From: Thermococcus sp.
GTDB taxonomy: Archaea; Methanobacteriota_B; Thermococci; Thermococcales; Thermococcaceae
Direction of reading: 5' to 3'
Assembly: GCA_027062125.1 (NCBI GenBank)
Contig: JAMOTW010000219.1
Location: 1 to 15,034, forward strand
Length of the DNA stretch: 15,034 nucleotides
Shown: piece after piece, positions 1 through 6,448 of the stretch
Layout: each line of letters opens with the position of its first letter
How positions within the stretch are numbered: position 1 is the stretch's first letter
Program-made: the position numbers and the translations under genes
Notes under the pieces: generated by a model
What the model was told of the DNA's origin: nothing
Seen by the model: the letters and a program-made list of their open reading frames with translations, nothing else
The model's database searches: none

Positions 1-438
1 ACCGCGTATGAAGATTATTTCTCTAATGTCCTTTTGGACTAACCATTCCACGGGGTCACTTAAGAACTCAATGTACCACATAGGAATGGTACTACCTACT
101 TCTCCTGAACTCAAAATTTCCAAGGCCAGGATAAGTCTCTCGTGAGGATACAAATAGGGCAACACCACTTTATCCACTTTTGCGGCCTTTTTCCCATTAA
201 ACAGTTGATATAGTCCATTTATGTGATCCCAATGTAAGTGAGACAAAACCAAGATGTTAACTCTATAACTAGCATCTTTTTTGAAAATCTCAACGGCTCT
301 CTTAATATATTTTGGATCACCTCCAATGTCATATACAAATGTAATCCTCTTATCCTTCTTGTCTATGGGATACACACGACCAGTGTAAAACAGACCTTGG
401 CCGACATTATAGAATCTAAACTCCCCTTTAACTCTCAT
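1..438 (-). CDS. Metallo-beta-lactamase-fold protein, N-terminal part (C-terminus off the left edge)
   Basis: The reverse strand is open from 438 to base 1 (146 codons, no stop), so the gene continues past the window. The start at 438 is chosen because GGAGGGAA lies about 7 bases upstream; an in-frame ATG at 453 has no such site. Residues 9-16 (FYNVGQGL) followed by a beta strand with YDIGG and then SHLHWDH (around residues 66-72) match the metallo-beta-lactamase fold: the HxHxDH motif binds two metal ions, and the VGQG segment resembles the hydrolase domain of ComEC/Rec2-type proteins. There is no signal peptide, so it is probably cytoplasmic. Substrate is unknown; nuclease, phosphodiesterase or other hydrolase activity would all fit. 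Codons are much richer in A and T (TTA, AAA, ATA) than those of mtnA next door, suggesting an acquired gene. Confidence 0.8.
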   Translation of the reverse strand, partial: MRVKGEFRFYNVGQGLFYTGRVYPIDKKDKRITFVYDIGGDPKYIKRAVEIFKKDASYRVNILVLSHLHWDHINGLYQLFNGKKAAKVDKVVLPYLYPHERLILALEILSSGEVGSTIPMWYIEFLSDPVEWLVQKDIREIIFIRG

Positions 439-539
439 AGAAATTCCCTCCATAGTATAAACTTACGATTTCCGAGCATTACATTGTTAATGGAGTTAAT
501 AAAACTTTTGTTTTTTCTTGTCTACGTCTTGATGGGAGT

Positions 540-583
540 GCATAGAAAGAATAAAAATATTTGAAACTACTTTTAGATTGTTT
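540..583 (-). terminator. T-rich termination region downstream of mtnA
   Basis: Read on the reverse strand, the bases just after the mtnA stop contain several T runs (TATTTTTATTCTTTC), the usual form of an archaeal intrinsic terminator. No strong hairpin is seen. The rest of the 439-583 gap holds only the upstream region of the metallo-hydrolase gene, with a weak TATA-like GTTTTATTAA near 500-508 on the reverse strand. Confidence 0.4.
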
Positions 584-1663
584 TTAAGGGGTAGCCCACC
601 CCATAAACAGCCTCTTCAAATTCCTCTCGAAGGGCGGGTAAACGACGCCCCTGTCGGTTATTATGCCTGTCAGGTACTTGTGCGGGGTGACGTCGAAGGC
701 CGGATTGTAGACATCCACATCTGGAGCGATTCTGCAACCGCCACAGGTGAGAACTTCCTCCGGCTTCCTCTCCTCTATGGGTATCTCCTTTCCGCTCTTC
801 AGGTTCATGTCTATCGTCGAGAGCGGCGCGACGGTGAAGAACGGTATCCCGTGCTCCTTGGCGAGAACAGCCAAAGTATAGGTGCCTATCTTGTTGGCGA
901 AGTCGCCGTTGGCCACTATCCTGTCGGCACCAACGATTATCGCGTCAACCTTCCCCTGCTGCATCACAAAGCCTGCCATGTTGTCGGTTATCAGTTTCAG
1001 CGGAATGCCGTCGTAGTGGTACTCCCAGGCGCTAAGCCTCGCTCCCTGAAGGACCGGCCTCGTCTCGTCCACCCAGAGGAGCTTGAGGTTCCCATCGCGG
1101 TGCATGACCCTCAGAACCGCCCCAACCGTTCCGAGCTGAACGGTCGCCAGGCTCCCCGCGTTGCAGTGGGTGAGAACGTTGCCCTCGGGCAGGGCCTCGG
1201 CTCCGTAGTGACCCATCCGAAGGTTGGCCTCCACATCCTCGTCCGCTATCCTCTGCGCCTCAGCGACGATGAGCTTTTTAATCTCCTCCAGAGGGCTCTC
1301 AAGGTGCTCCTCAACGAGCCTCTTAATCCTGTTGAGGGCCCAGAAGAGGTTCACAGCGGTTGGCCTCGTGTTCTTCAGTCTGTCATATGCATGATAAAAG
1401 CCGTCCATGAACTCGTCCCTGGTTTTGGCCTTCGTTGTGTCCGCGTAGAGGGCCAGGCCGAAAGCCGCTGAAGCTCCAATCGCTGGGGCACCGCGGACCT
1501 TCATAGTCACTATAGCCTCCGCCACCTCCTCAACGGTCGTCAGCTCAATCGTCTTGAACTCCCCGGGCAGGAGTCTCTGATCGATCATGATGACCTTTCC
1601 GGTTTCGTAGGTCACGCTCCTCGGGAGCCTCGTGAGTTCCTCCGGTCTGTACCTTATTTCCAT
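584..1663 (-). CDS. mtnA: S-methyl-5-thioribose-1-phosphate isomerase
   Basis: A 359-residue member of the MtnA/eIF2B-like isomerase family, which converts methylthioribose-1-phosphate to methylthioribulose-1-phosphate in methionine salvage. Visible family features are RGAPAIG (57-63), the PTAVNLFWALNR stretch (101-112), THCNAG (165-170) whose Cys167 is the expected catalytic cysteine, and GADRI (245-249) whose Asp247 is the expected catalytic acid. Length is that of full MtnA rather than of the shorter ribose-1,5-bisphosphate isomerase found in the same order, although the two families are related and a nucleoside-salvage role cannot be fully excluded. The ATG at 1663 is preferred over GTG codons at 1669 and 1672 because GGGGTGG then sits as the ribosome binding site. 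The gene diverges from the THEP1 gene with 55 bases between the starts. Confidence 0.9.
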   Translation of the reverse strand: MEIRYRPEELTRLPRSVTYETGKVIMIDQRLLPGEFKTIELTTVEEVAEAIVTMKVRGAPAIGASAAFGLALYADTTKAKTRDEFMDGFYHAYDRLKNTRPTAVNLFWALNRIKRLVEEHLESPLEEIKKLIVAEAQRIADEDVEANLRMGHYGAEALPEGNVLTHCNAGSLATVQLGTVGAVLRVMHRDGNLKLLWVDETRPVLQGARLSAWEYHYDGIPLKLITDNMAGFVMQQGKVDAIIVGADRIVANGDFANKIGTYTLAVLAKEHGIPFFTVAPLSTIDMNLKSGKEIPIEERKPEEVLTCGGCRIAPDVDVYNPAFDVTPHKYLTGIITDRGVVYPPFERNLKRLFMGWATP

Positions 1664-1681
1664 AACCACCACCCCAAAGGG

Positions 1682-1700
1682 TTTAAGGCTCGAGCTTAAA
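1682..1700. promoter_or_regulatory. Shared divergent promoter with near-palindromic TATA pair
   Basis: TTTAAG, a central CTCGAG and CTTAAA form an almost perfect dyad (one extra G) between mtnA and the THEP1 gene. The left TTTAAGG is placed to direct forward transcription starting about 9 bases before 1719, and the right element, read on the reverse strand as ATTTAAGC, to direct reverse transcription starting about 11 bases before 1663. The two core promoters therefore overlap and cross. Distances follow the archaeal rule of TATA about 25 bases before the start of transcription; no start has been measured. Confidence 0.5.
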
Positions 1701-1718
1701 TCTCCTTCGGTGGTTGAA

Positions 1719-2261
1719 ATGACGCTGAGAATATTCGTTACCGGGCCGGCCGGTGTTGGAAAGACAACGCTCGTGGAGAGGGTTGCTAAAGAAGCCGACC
1801 GCTGGGGCTACCTCGTCGGCGGGATGATAACGCGGGAAGTGCGGAGGGGAGGAAGGCGTGTGGGATTCAGGATTACCGCCCTCGACAACGGGGAGGAGGG
1901 AACACTCGCGAGCCTCCGCGGAACCTCGCACCTTCCGGGCGTTCCCTTTGGGAAGTACGTTGTCCACATCGATGAGATAAACCGCGTCGGTGTTTCAGCG
2001 ATAAAACGTGCCCTTGTTGAGGCCGACCTGATAGTCATAGACGAAATCGGTCCGATGGAGTACAAGAGCGATGAGTTCGCAAGGATTATAGGGGAAGTCC
2101 TGAAGTCGGAGAAGCCTCTCTTAGCGGTTGTTCACAGAAGAATGGCCGATAAGTTCCGTCCCCTCGGGAAACTCTACACGCTGAGCGTCGAGAACAGAAA
2201 CAGAGCCTTCGCTGAGGTAATGGACGAAGTTATGAAAGAACTGAAGGGAGTCAGAGATTGA
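1719..2261 (+). CDS. THEP1-family nucleoside-triphosphatase
   Basis: A 180-residue P-loop NTPase. The Walker A motif GPAGVGKT is at residues 9-16, and the Walker B strand LIVIDEIGPME at 104-114 is the characteristic THEP1 (NTPase_1, YIL110W/C1orf57-like) signature. Members hydrolyse ATP, GTP and other NTPs slowly in vitro and their cell role is unsettled. The ATG at 1719 is chosen because GGTGG lies 6 bases upstream, the frame gives the family's normal length, and it puts the P-loop at the N-terminus; longer in-frame extensions would overlap mtnA. It ends 11 bases inside the convergent CBS-domain gene. Confidence 0.9.
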   Translation: MTLRIFVTGPAGVGKTTLVERVAKEADRWGYLVGGMITREVRRGGRRVGFRITALDNGEEGTLASLRGTSHLPGVPFGKYVVHIDEINRVGVSAIKRALVEADLIVIDEIGPMEYKSDEFARIIGEVLKSEKPLLAVVHRRMADKFRPLGKLYTLSVENRNRAFAEVMDEVMKELKGVRD

Positions 2262-2781
2262 GGCTGTCCTTACAGCTCTCGCATATCCACTTCTCGCCGC
2301 CCTCGATGTAGACCTTGTAGAGCGGGCCATACTGTCCGCAGAGCTCGCAGATTCCATAGACCTCGGTCTCTTCGCTCATTTCTTCCTCCTCACTGCTGTA
2401 GGTATTGAGGGCTGAGAGCAGGTCAGCGGCCGTGACGAAGCCAATGGGTTTTCCAAGGTGTGTTACTAAGAGTCTTCTTATGCCCTTGTCCATCATTTTG
2501 TCTATTGCGTCCTGTATGTCGTAGTCATCCTCGATGGTCACCGGGTTCTTCGTCATGACCTCCTCAACCTTGACGGTCTTGGGGTCCCTTCCCTTGGCCA
2601 CCACCTTGTCGAGGATGTCCCTGTCGGTTATGATTCCAACTATCTCGTCCCCCCTGACAACGACGGCACTGCCCACCCTGTTCTTTGAGAGAATTTTAGC
2701 GACCTTGTGGACGGTATCGTTCGGCTTGACGATCACTGCCTTCCTTTTAACCACTTGGCTCACGGCTATTCTCGGTGCCAT
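2251..2781 (-). CDS. CBS-pair protein with C-terminal zinc ribbon
   Basis: A 176-residue protein with two CBS motifs (about 7-62 and 72-127; note GIITDRD at 49-55 and the similar GFVTAAD at 114-120), an acidic linker (EEEEMSEETE, 131-140) and a compact zinc-binding module with Cys145, Cys148, Cys167 and Cys170 (CxxC...CxxC). CBS pairs bind adenine nucleotides and report energy state. A small zinc ribbon at the end suggests contact with RNA, DNA or a protein partner, but the target is unknown. ATG 2781 has GAGGTGGT 5 bases upstream; the longer reading frame to 2928 runs back into the regulator gene and is rejected. The 3' end overlaps the convergent THEP1 gene by 11 bases. It lies 50 bases downstream of the membrane regulator gene on the same strand but has its own TATA box. 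Confidence 0.88.
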   Translation of the reverse strand: MAPRIAVSQVVKRKAVIVKPNDTVHKVAKILSKNRVGSAVVVRGDEIVGIITDRDILDKVVAKGRDPKTVKVEEVMTKNPVTIEDDYDIQDAIDKMMDKGIRRLLVTHLGKPIGFVTAADLLSALNTYSSEEEEMSEETEVYGICELCGQYGPLYKVYIEGGEKWICESCKDSLNL

Positions 2782-2815
2782 TTTACCACCTCGCCAACGG
2801 GGGTTGGGAGGGGAA

Positions 2816-2825
2816 CTTAAAAAAC
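2816..2825 (-). promoter_or_regulatory. TATA box for the CBS/zinc-ribbon gene
   Basis: On the reverse strand AAAAGTTTTTTAAG gives a purine-rich BRE-like lead and a TATA element about 40 bases before the ATG at 2781, a spacing that predicts a leader of roughly 14 bases. It lies just beyond the stop of the upstream regulator gene. Confidence 0.5.
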
Positions 2826-2831
2826 TTTTCT

Positions 2832-3503
2832 TCATCCCCTGCGCTTCAAAATGTACGAAACCAGGAGAAACGTTAAGACAAAAGCCGCAACGGCCAGACC
2901 GGCGGACAATGCGGTCGGATGGGACCACATGCTTGGATGGGGTGAGGTTGAACTCAGTGTTTCACTTGTGGACTGAAGAATTGCCTTAGTGCTCGCGTTG
3001 GTTGCCGCTGGAACGAGGGCCCTCTCGGGAGTCGACATTACGGTAATGTTATCCGGGGAAGAGAACACTACCTCGGACGACTTGCCACTCATTGGAGTTA
3101 AGGCTCTCCTCGCGGCCGCGTAAACACCCGCCGCAACCAGGCCGGCCAGGCCTAAGCTTATGACGTGTAGCTTCTCAAAACTCATTATCGCCTTCTTCTT
3201 CACCTTGGCGGAGCTCTTTCTGGGGACTAGGAGTATGGGCCTGTTGGAGGCCCTGTAGAGCTTGACCTCCTGAAGCCTCTTCCCATACTTCTTCCCGGCG
3301 ACCTCGACGAGCCCCACGTTGAGCATCTTGTCTATGTGGTACGAAACGGTAGAAATAGGCAGGTTGAGCTCCCGGGAGATCTCGCTTATCGAAAGCGCAC
3401 GCTCCTCTATGAGATGGAGAATTGCTATCGCCTTGTCGTTCACGAGAATCTGAGCGAGTTCCTTCGCCCGGTCATCATGTATATCTATCGTCTCATAGTC
3501 CAA
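2832..3503 (-). CDS. Membrane-anchored winged-helix transcription regulator (ArsR-like)
   Basis: About 223 residues. Residues 15-85 form an ArsR-type winged helix: SISEISRELNLPISTVSYHIDKML (38-61) is the helix-turn-helix with its recognition helix, followed by the wing. Residues 112-132 are a transmembrane helix, 140-195 a Ser/Thr-rich, lysine-poor segment likely outside the cell, and 199-218 a second transmembrane helix ending in KRRG. Both ends would then be cytoplasmic. This suggests a one-component sensor in which an outside or membrane signal alters DNA binding; ligand and targets are unknown. Start: a GTG at 3512 lies inside AGGTGG, the only ribosome binding site, whereas TTG at 3503 follows it by about 6 bases, so TTG is preferred; the difference is three residues. 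It may be cotranscribed with the CBS-domain gene 50 bases downstream. Confidence 0.8.
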   Translation of the reverse strand: MDYETIDIHDDRAKELAQILVNDKAIAILHLIEERALSISEISRELNLPISTVSYHIDKMLNVGLVEVAGKKYGKRLQEVKLYRASNRPILLVPRKSSAKVKKKAIMSFEKLHVISLGLAGLVAAGVYAAARRALTPMSGKSSEVVFSSPDNITVMSTPERALVPAATNASTKAILQSTSETLSSTSPHPSMWSHPTALSAGLAVAAFVLTFLLVSYILKRRG

Positions 3504-3534
3504 GCGCGCCACCTAAGTGATGTACTGCTGAAAC

Positions 3535-3543
3535 GTATTAAAG
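3535..3543 (-). promoter_or_regulatory. TATA box for the membrane regulator gene
   Basis: CTTTAATAC on the reverse strand, preceded by GTGAAAAG, lies about 35 bases before the TTG start at 3503 and predicts a leader of about 10 bases. Confidence 0.45.
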
Positions 3544-3611
3544 CTTTTCACGACTTCAACTCAACTTGAAGCGTCCAGAAGAGCCGAAGGAAAAGGAAAG
3601 GGAGCCTAAAT

Positions 3612-3887
3612 TCACGGCTTCTCAAGGATGATCTCGATGGTCGAGGTGTTGGCGGTCCTGCCGTCGGCAGTCGGGAGCTCCTCGGTGCCGATCTTGATCT
3701 CCTTGACCCTGACCTCTGGGAGGAACCTGTTCCTGACGATCTCGGCGACGTCAACGGCCCTGCTGATAGCCCTACCGCGAGCCTTAACGCTGACCTCCTT
3801 GGCGCCCTCGTTGAACTGGGTTATCACAGCGAGGACGTAGTTCATAACCGGCTTCTTTCCAATGTAGACGACGTGCTCCTCAGCCAT
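3612..3887 (-). CDS. albA: DNA/RNA-binding protein Alba
   Basis: A 91-residue protein of the Alba family, an abundant archaeal chromatin protein that binds double-stranded DNA and RNA as dimers and cooperative filaments. The N-terminal [13 protein letters not shown] (6-18) carries the lysine pair (Lys11, Lys12) in the nucleic-acid-binding loop, the equivalent of the lysine that is acetylated in Sulfolobus Alba. The [20 protein letters not shown] helix and the C-terminal beta hairpin ending in TIEIILEKP are also typical. The ATG at 3887 is chosen because GGAGGTG lies 6 bases upstream; a GTG at 3896 overlaps that site. It is apparently monocistronic, with its own strong promoter. Confidence 0.95.
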
Positions 3888-3935
3888 TTCTGGCACCTCC
3901 GGAAGTTTTGTCGTTAGGCTATCGTTGGGTTCCGG

Positions 3936-3943
3936 TTAAATAC
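3936..3943 (-). promoter_or_regulatory. BRE/TATA promoter of alba
   Basis: On the reverse strand CGAAAAGTATTTAACC gives a purine-rich BRE and a good TATA element about 52 bases before the ATG at 3887, predicting a leader of about 27 bases that includes the perfect GGAGGTG site. This fits a highly expressed gene. Confidence 0.6.
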
Positions 3944-4040
3944 TTTTCGGTCGTTTAATAGCGTTATTGAACACTCCTGTGGCTCCGATGAGCGAATCAA
4001 ATGACCAACCATGTTCCTGCAGATTCATGTCAAGCGAAAG

Positions 4041-4057
4041 GTTTTAAGGGTTTAAAA
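4041..4057 (+). promoter_or_regulatory. Tandem TATA-like elements upstream of purB
   Basis: GTTTTAAGG (from 4041) and GTTTAAAA (from 4050) lie about 36 and 26 bases before the ATG at 4080. The first, preceded by the BRE-like CGAAAG, has the usual spacing and predicts a leader of about 14 bases. The second would give an almost leaderless message. Which is used cannot be read from sequence. Confidence 0.45.
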
Positions 4058-4079
4058 TTGCCATGTTTTTGGTGATAAG

Positions 4080-5435
4080 ATGGCCGTTCATCCAATAGAT
4101 TACCGTTACGGGAGCGAGAAAATGCGCCGTATATGGGACGAGGAGAACAAACTCCAGAAGTTGCTCGACGTTGAGGCCGCGCTGGCGAGGGCCCACGCAA
4201 AGGTTGGGAACATACCCGAGGAAAGTGCAAGGGTAATATCCGAGAGGGCCAACACGAAGTGGGTGAAGCCGGAGCGCGTCAAGGAGATAGAGGCCGAGAT
4301 ACACCACGATATAATGGCCGTCGTCAAAGCTTTAAGCGAGGTCTGCGGCGAGCACGGGAAGTACATCCACCTCGGCGCCACCTCGAATGACATAATAGAC
4401 ACTGCCAATGCACTCCTGATAAAGGAGAGCCTCGCCATAGTGGAGGACGACCTGAAGAGGTTGAGGTCGGTTCTGAAAAAACTCGCGGAGGATCACAAGT
4501 ATACCGTCTGCATAGGAAGAACCCACGGCCAGCACGCGGTTCCAACGACCTACGGCATGAAGTTCGCAATATGGCTCGACGAGGTTCAGAGACACATCGA
4601 CAGGCTTAACGAGCTCAAGGAAAGGGTTCTCGTCGGCCAGATGAGCGGGGCAGTTGGCACTATGGCGAGCTTCGGCGATAAGGGCCTTGAGATACAGAGG
4701 CTCGTCATGGAAGACCTCGGGCTAAAGCCCGTGAGGATAAGTAACCAGATAATTCAGAGGGACGTTTACGCCGAGCTGATAATGTTCCTTGCTCTCGTCG
4801 CGTCAACCCTCGATAAGATTGCCCTCGAAATTAGAAACCTTCAGAGGACTGAAATCCTAGAGATCAGCGAGCCCTTTGGGAAGAAGCAGGTGGGCTCCTC
4901 AACGATGCCCCACAAGAGGAACCCCATACGGAGCGAGAAGGTGAGCGGCCTCGCCAGGATCCTCTACTCCAACGTGATTCCAGTTTTGCTGAACAACCCG
5001 CTCTGGCACGAGAGGGACCTCACGAACTCCTCCGTGGAGAGGGTTATCCTCCCGGAGAGCTTTGTCCTTCTTGACGAGATGTTGAAGAACACCATAAAGG
5101 TCCTGAGCGGCCTTGAGTTCTTCCCCGAAAACATAGAGCGCAACCTCTACATGACTAACAACCTGATAATGGCCGAGCCTTTGATGCTCAAACTCGCTGA
5201 GAAGGGCATGGGGAGGCAGGAGGCGCATGAACTCGTGAGGAGGCTGGCTATGAAGGCATTCCGTGAGGGAAGGGACCTCCTCGAGGTCGTGAGGGAGAGT
5301 AAGGAGGTTGGAAAGTTCCTCAGCGAGGAGGATATAGCTTCCCTAAAGCCCGAGAACTACATTGGACTGGCGCCTCAGATAGTGAACAACGTAATTGCCT
5401 TTATAGGGGAGAAAGAGCTTGAAGAAGGTCGTTAA
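4080..5435 (+). CDS. purB: Adenylosuccinate lyase
   Basis: A 451-residue member of the fumarase/aspartase superfamily, acting twice in purine synthesis: it removes fumarate from SAICAR and from adenylosuccinate. Superfamily blocks are all present: GATSNDIIDTAN (99-110), GRTHGQHAVPT (146-156) with the catalytic-base region, and the signature GSSTMPHKRNP (272-282) with the mobile-loop serine. Length and the N-terminal HPIDYRYGS motif match archaeal PurB. GGTGAT precedes the ATG by 3 bases, slightly closer than usual. It appears to be transcribed alone, with a promoter upstream and a T-rich terminator downstream, and borders the AT-rich island. Confidence 0.95.
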   Translation: MAVHPIDYRYGSEKMRRIWDEENKLQKLLDVEAALARAHAKVGNIPEESARVISERANTKWVKPERVKEIEAEIHHDIMAVVKALSEVCGEHGKYIHLGATSNDIIDTANALLIKESLAIVEDDLKRLRSVLKKLAEDHKYTVCIGRTHGQHAVPTTYGMKFAIWLDEVQRHIDRLNELKERVLVGQMSGAVGTMASFGDKGLEIQRLVMEDLGLKPVRISNQIIQRDVYAELIMFLALVASTLDKIALEIRNLQRTEILEISEPFGKKQVGSSTMPHKRNPIRSEKVSGLARILYSNVIPVLLNNPLWHERDLTNSSVERVILPESFVLLDEMLKNTIKVLSGLEFFPENIERNLYMTNNLIMAEPLMLKLAEKGMGRQEAHELVRRLAMKAFREGRDLLEVVRESKEVGKFLSEEDIASLKPENYIGLAPQIVNNVIAFIGEKELEEGR

Positions 5436-5439
5436 GAGC

Positions 5440-5480
5440 TTTAATACCTTTTTCTAGCTTTCTTATTCTCTTTTGTGTGT
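5440..5480 (+). terminator. T-rich terminator after purB
   Basis: Directly after the purB stop, the forward strand has successive T-rich tracts (CCTTTTTCTAGCTTTCTTATTCTCTTTTG) without an obvious hairpin, as expected of archaeal oligo-T terminators. Confidence 0.55.
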
Positions 5481-5502
5481 TTCATTCTCATGCGCTGATT
5501 GA

Positions 5503-5514
5503 CCCTCAAATTTT
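5503..5514 (+). repeat. Left arm of 12-base inverted repeat flanking the island
   Basis: CCCTCAAATTTT is the exact reverse complement of 7156-7167. The match does not extend outward, and inward it becomes patchy (TGAC recurs at the same offset). No flanking target duplication is visible: the bases outside differ (ATTGA on the left, ATAAC on the right). Confidence 0.45.
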
Positions 5515-5697
5515 TTGATTATTTTTGACTTTTGGGAATTCTCGTAAAAATATTTCTGAAAATTTATATTTTTTATATTTTTAACATGTCATTTAACTAA
5601 AATTTATAAACGTTAATATTTGTGTGGAATAAATAGTTAATTAAATTACTATTAAAAATGTTAATATTTTTGGATTTTCAACTATTTTGCAAAGTAA

Positions 5698-5718
5698 AAC
5701 GTGCACAATGTACACGTT
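5698..5718. repeat. 21-base imperfect palindrome
   Basis: Arms AACGTGCACA and TGTACACGTT around a central A match in 9 of 10 positions. It lies where the AT-rich left margin ends and the balanced core begins, which suits an operator or an end-binding site. It is not near a proven gene start. Confidence 0.45.
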
Positions 5719-5753
5719 GTTTAAGGTAGAACCAAAGAGAAGGAGCACCAGTA

Positions 5754-5801
5754 CTCTCATCTGAGCCCCTTTCCAAAATGCAGTCTTTTGGGTTGTGAGA
5801 G
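5754..5801. other. Possible nested stem-loop (CTCTCA...TGAGAG around CCAAAA...TTTTGG)
   Basis: Two short stems of 6 bases nest inside each other here. Stems this short arise by chance in a kilobase of DNA, so this is recorded only as a possible RNA structure upstream of the 5848 reading frame. Confidence 0.15.
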
Positions 5802-5847
5802 CGGGCATCTTTATCATCAAATTCGGTTACGATTTAAGGTGGTTATA

Positions 5848-6174
5848 ATGCGGGCGGAGTTTGCAGTGATTGTTTCTGGGTGTGAGTTCATGAACTCTAT
5901 CCCAATACATCATGGCAGACACGGATTTTGGTGCCATACGATACTAATTTTCCCAGAAGCAACCCTCAGAACCTTCTACCTGCCGTCTAAACCGGCGGCA
6001 TCTGTGTAGTTGGTTGCTGGTGGGGTCATTCCGCCATTATTCCTGTCTGTGCGGTCAGAGGTTATCTTCTCCTGGATGCAGAGAGCCCCCCGTAGGTCTC
6101 CCCGTGCTCCTTGCCAACCATACTATACGCCTTTAGCGTTCTGGTTTAGTAGTGTATGCGTTTACTTGGGCTGA
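5848..6174 (+). pseudogene. Interrupted reading frame of unknown origin
   Basis: The ATG at 5848 has the marks of a true gene start: AAGGTGGT at 5836-5843 and a TATA-like CTTTATCA some 35 bases upstream. The frame reads 53 codons to a TAG at 6007-6009, then stays open for 54 more codons to a TGA at 6172-6174. The product begins MRAEFAVIVSGCEFMNS and contains HHGRHGFWCH; I do not recognise it. Codon use is unlike the core genes. Either a short protein of 53 residues is made, or this is a longer gene broken by one stop. The signals at the start are the only reason to believe it was ever a gene. Confidence 0.3.
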
Positions 6175-6321
6175 TGTCGGTATGGGCATCAGCTTAAATG
6201 TGCGGTTTAGTGACTGTTACATGAAGGTTTTTGTTCGATCTATCGTGCTGGTTGACTATATGCCGGTCCATTAATCGGTCTATTTAGGGTTGTGCCTCCT
6301 GCCCGATCCGTCCGATGCATG

Positions 6322-6366
6322 TTTGTGTTCACACAAATTAGATATAAGGTACATTATATCTAATTT
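6322..6366. repeat. Overlapping hairpins with perfect 7- and 13-base arms
   Basis: AAATTAGATATAA (6335-6347) and TTATATCTAATTT (6354-6366) are perfect reverse complements separated by 6 bases. Immediately before, and sharing three bases, TTTGTGT (6322-6328) and ACACAAA (6331-6337) form a second perfect dyad with a 2-base centre. The 13-base arms are unlikely to be chance. The element could be an operator, a terminator-like or attenuator structure, or an end of a mobile element; ATATAA/TTATAT within it can also serve as a TATA box in either direction. Confidence 0.7.
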
Positions 6367-6404
6367 TTAAGTACACAGTTGACCATTCTAAGAGATGTCT
6401 CATT

Positions 6405-6448
6405 AAAATACGCGTGTGGATAGTATGTGGAAAATACGCACGTGGATA
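6405..6448 (+). repeat. Imperfect 18-base direct repeat, period 26
   Basis: AAAATACGCGTGTGGATA (6405-6422) recurs at 6431-6448 with two changes (CGTG to ACGTG context, 16 of 18 identical). The second copy overlaps the first codons of the reading frame at 6425, so it may be a local duplication or a binding-site pair. Confidence 0.6.

Noticed and set aside
578..1471. Long forward reading frame of nearly 300 codons opposite mtnA
   Set aside because: It is the antisense shadow of mtnA, which has intact catalytic motifs, a start signal and normal codon use; the forward product has no recognisable domain.
2534..2989. Forward frame of about 150 codons opposite the CBS-domain and regulator genes
   Set aside because: Low-complexity Thr/Leu-rich shadow translation crossing two real reverse-strand genes and their intergenic promoter.
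5958..6018. Nested stem AGCAACC/GGTTGCT enclosing TGCCG/CGGCA, possible structured RNA
   Set aside because: Stems of 5-7 bases with this spacing are expected several times by chance in a kilobase, and no known RNA family signature (RNase P, SRP, tRNA, box C/D) fits.
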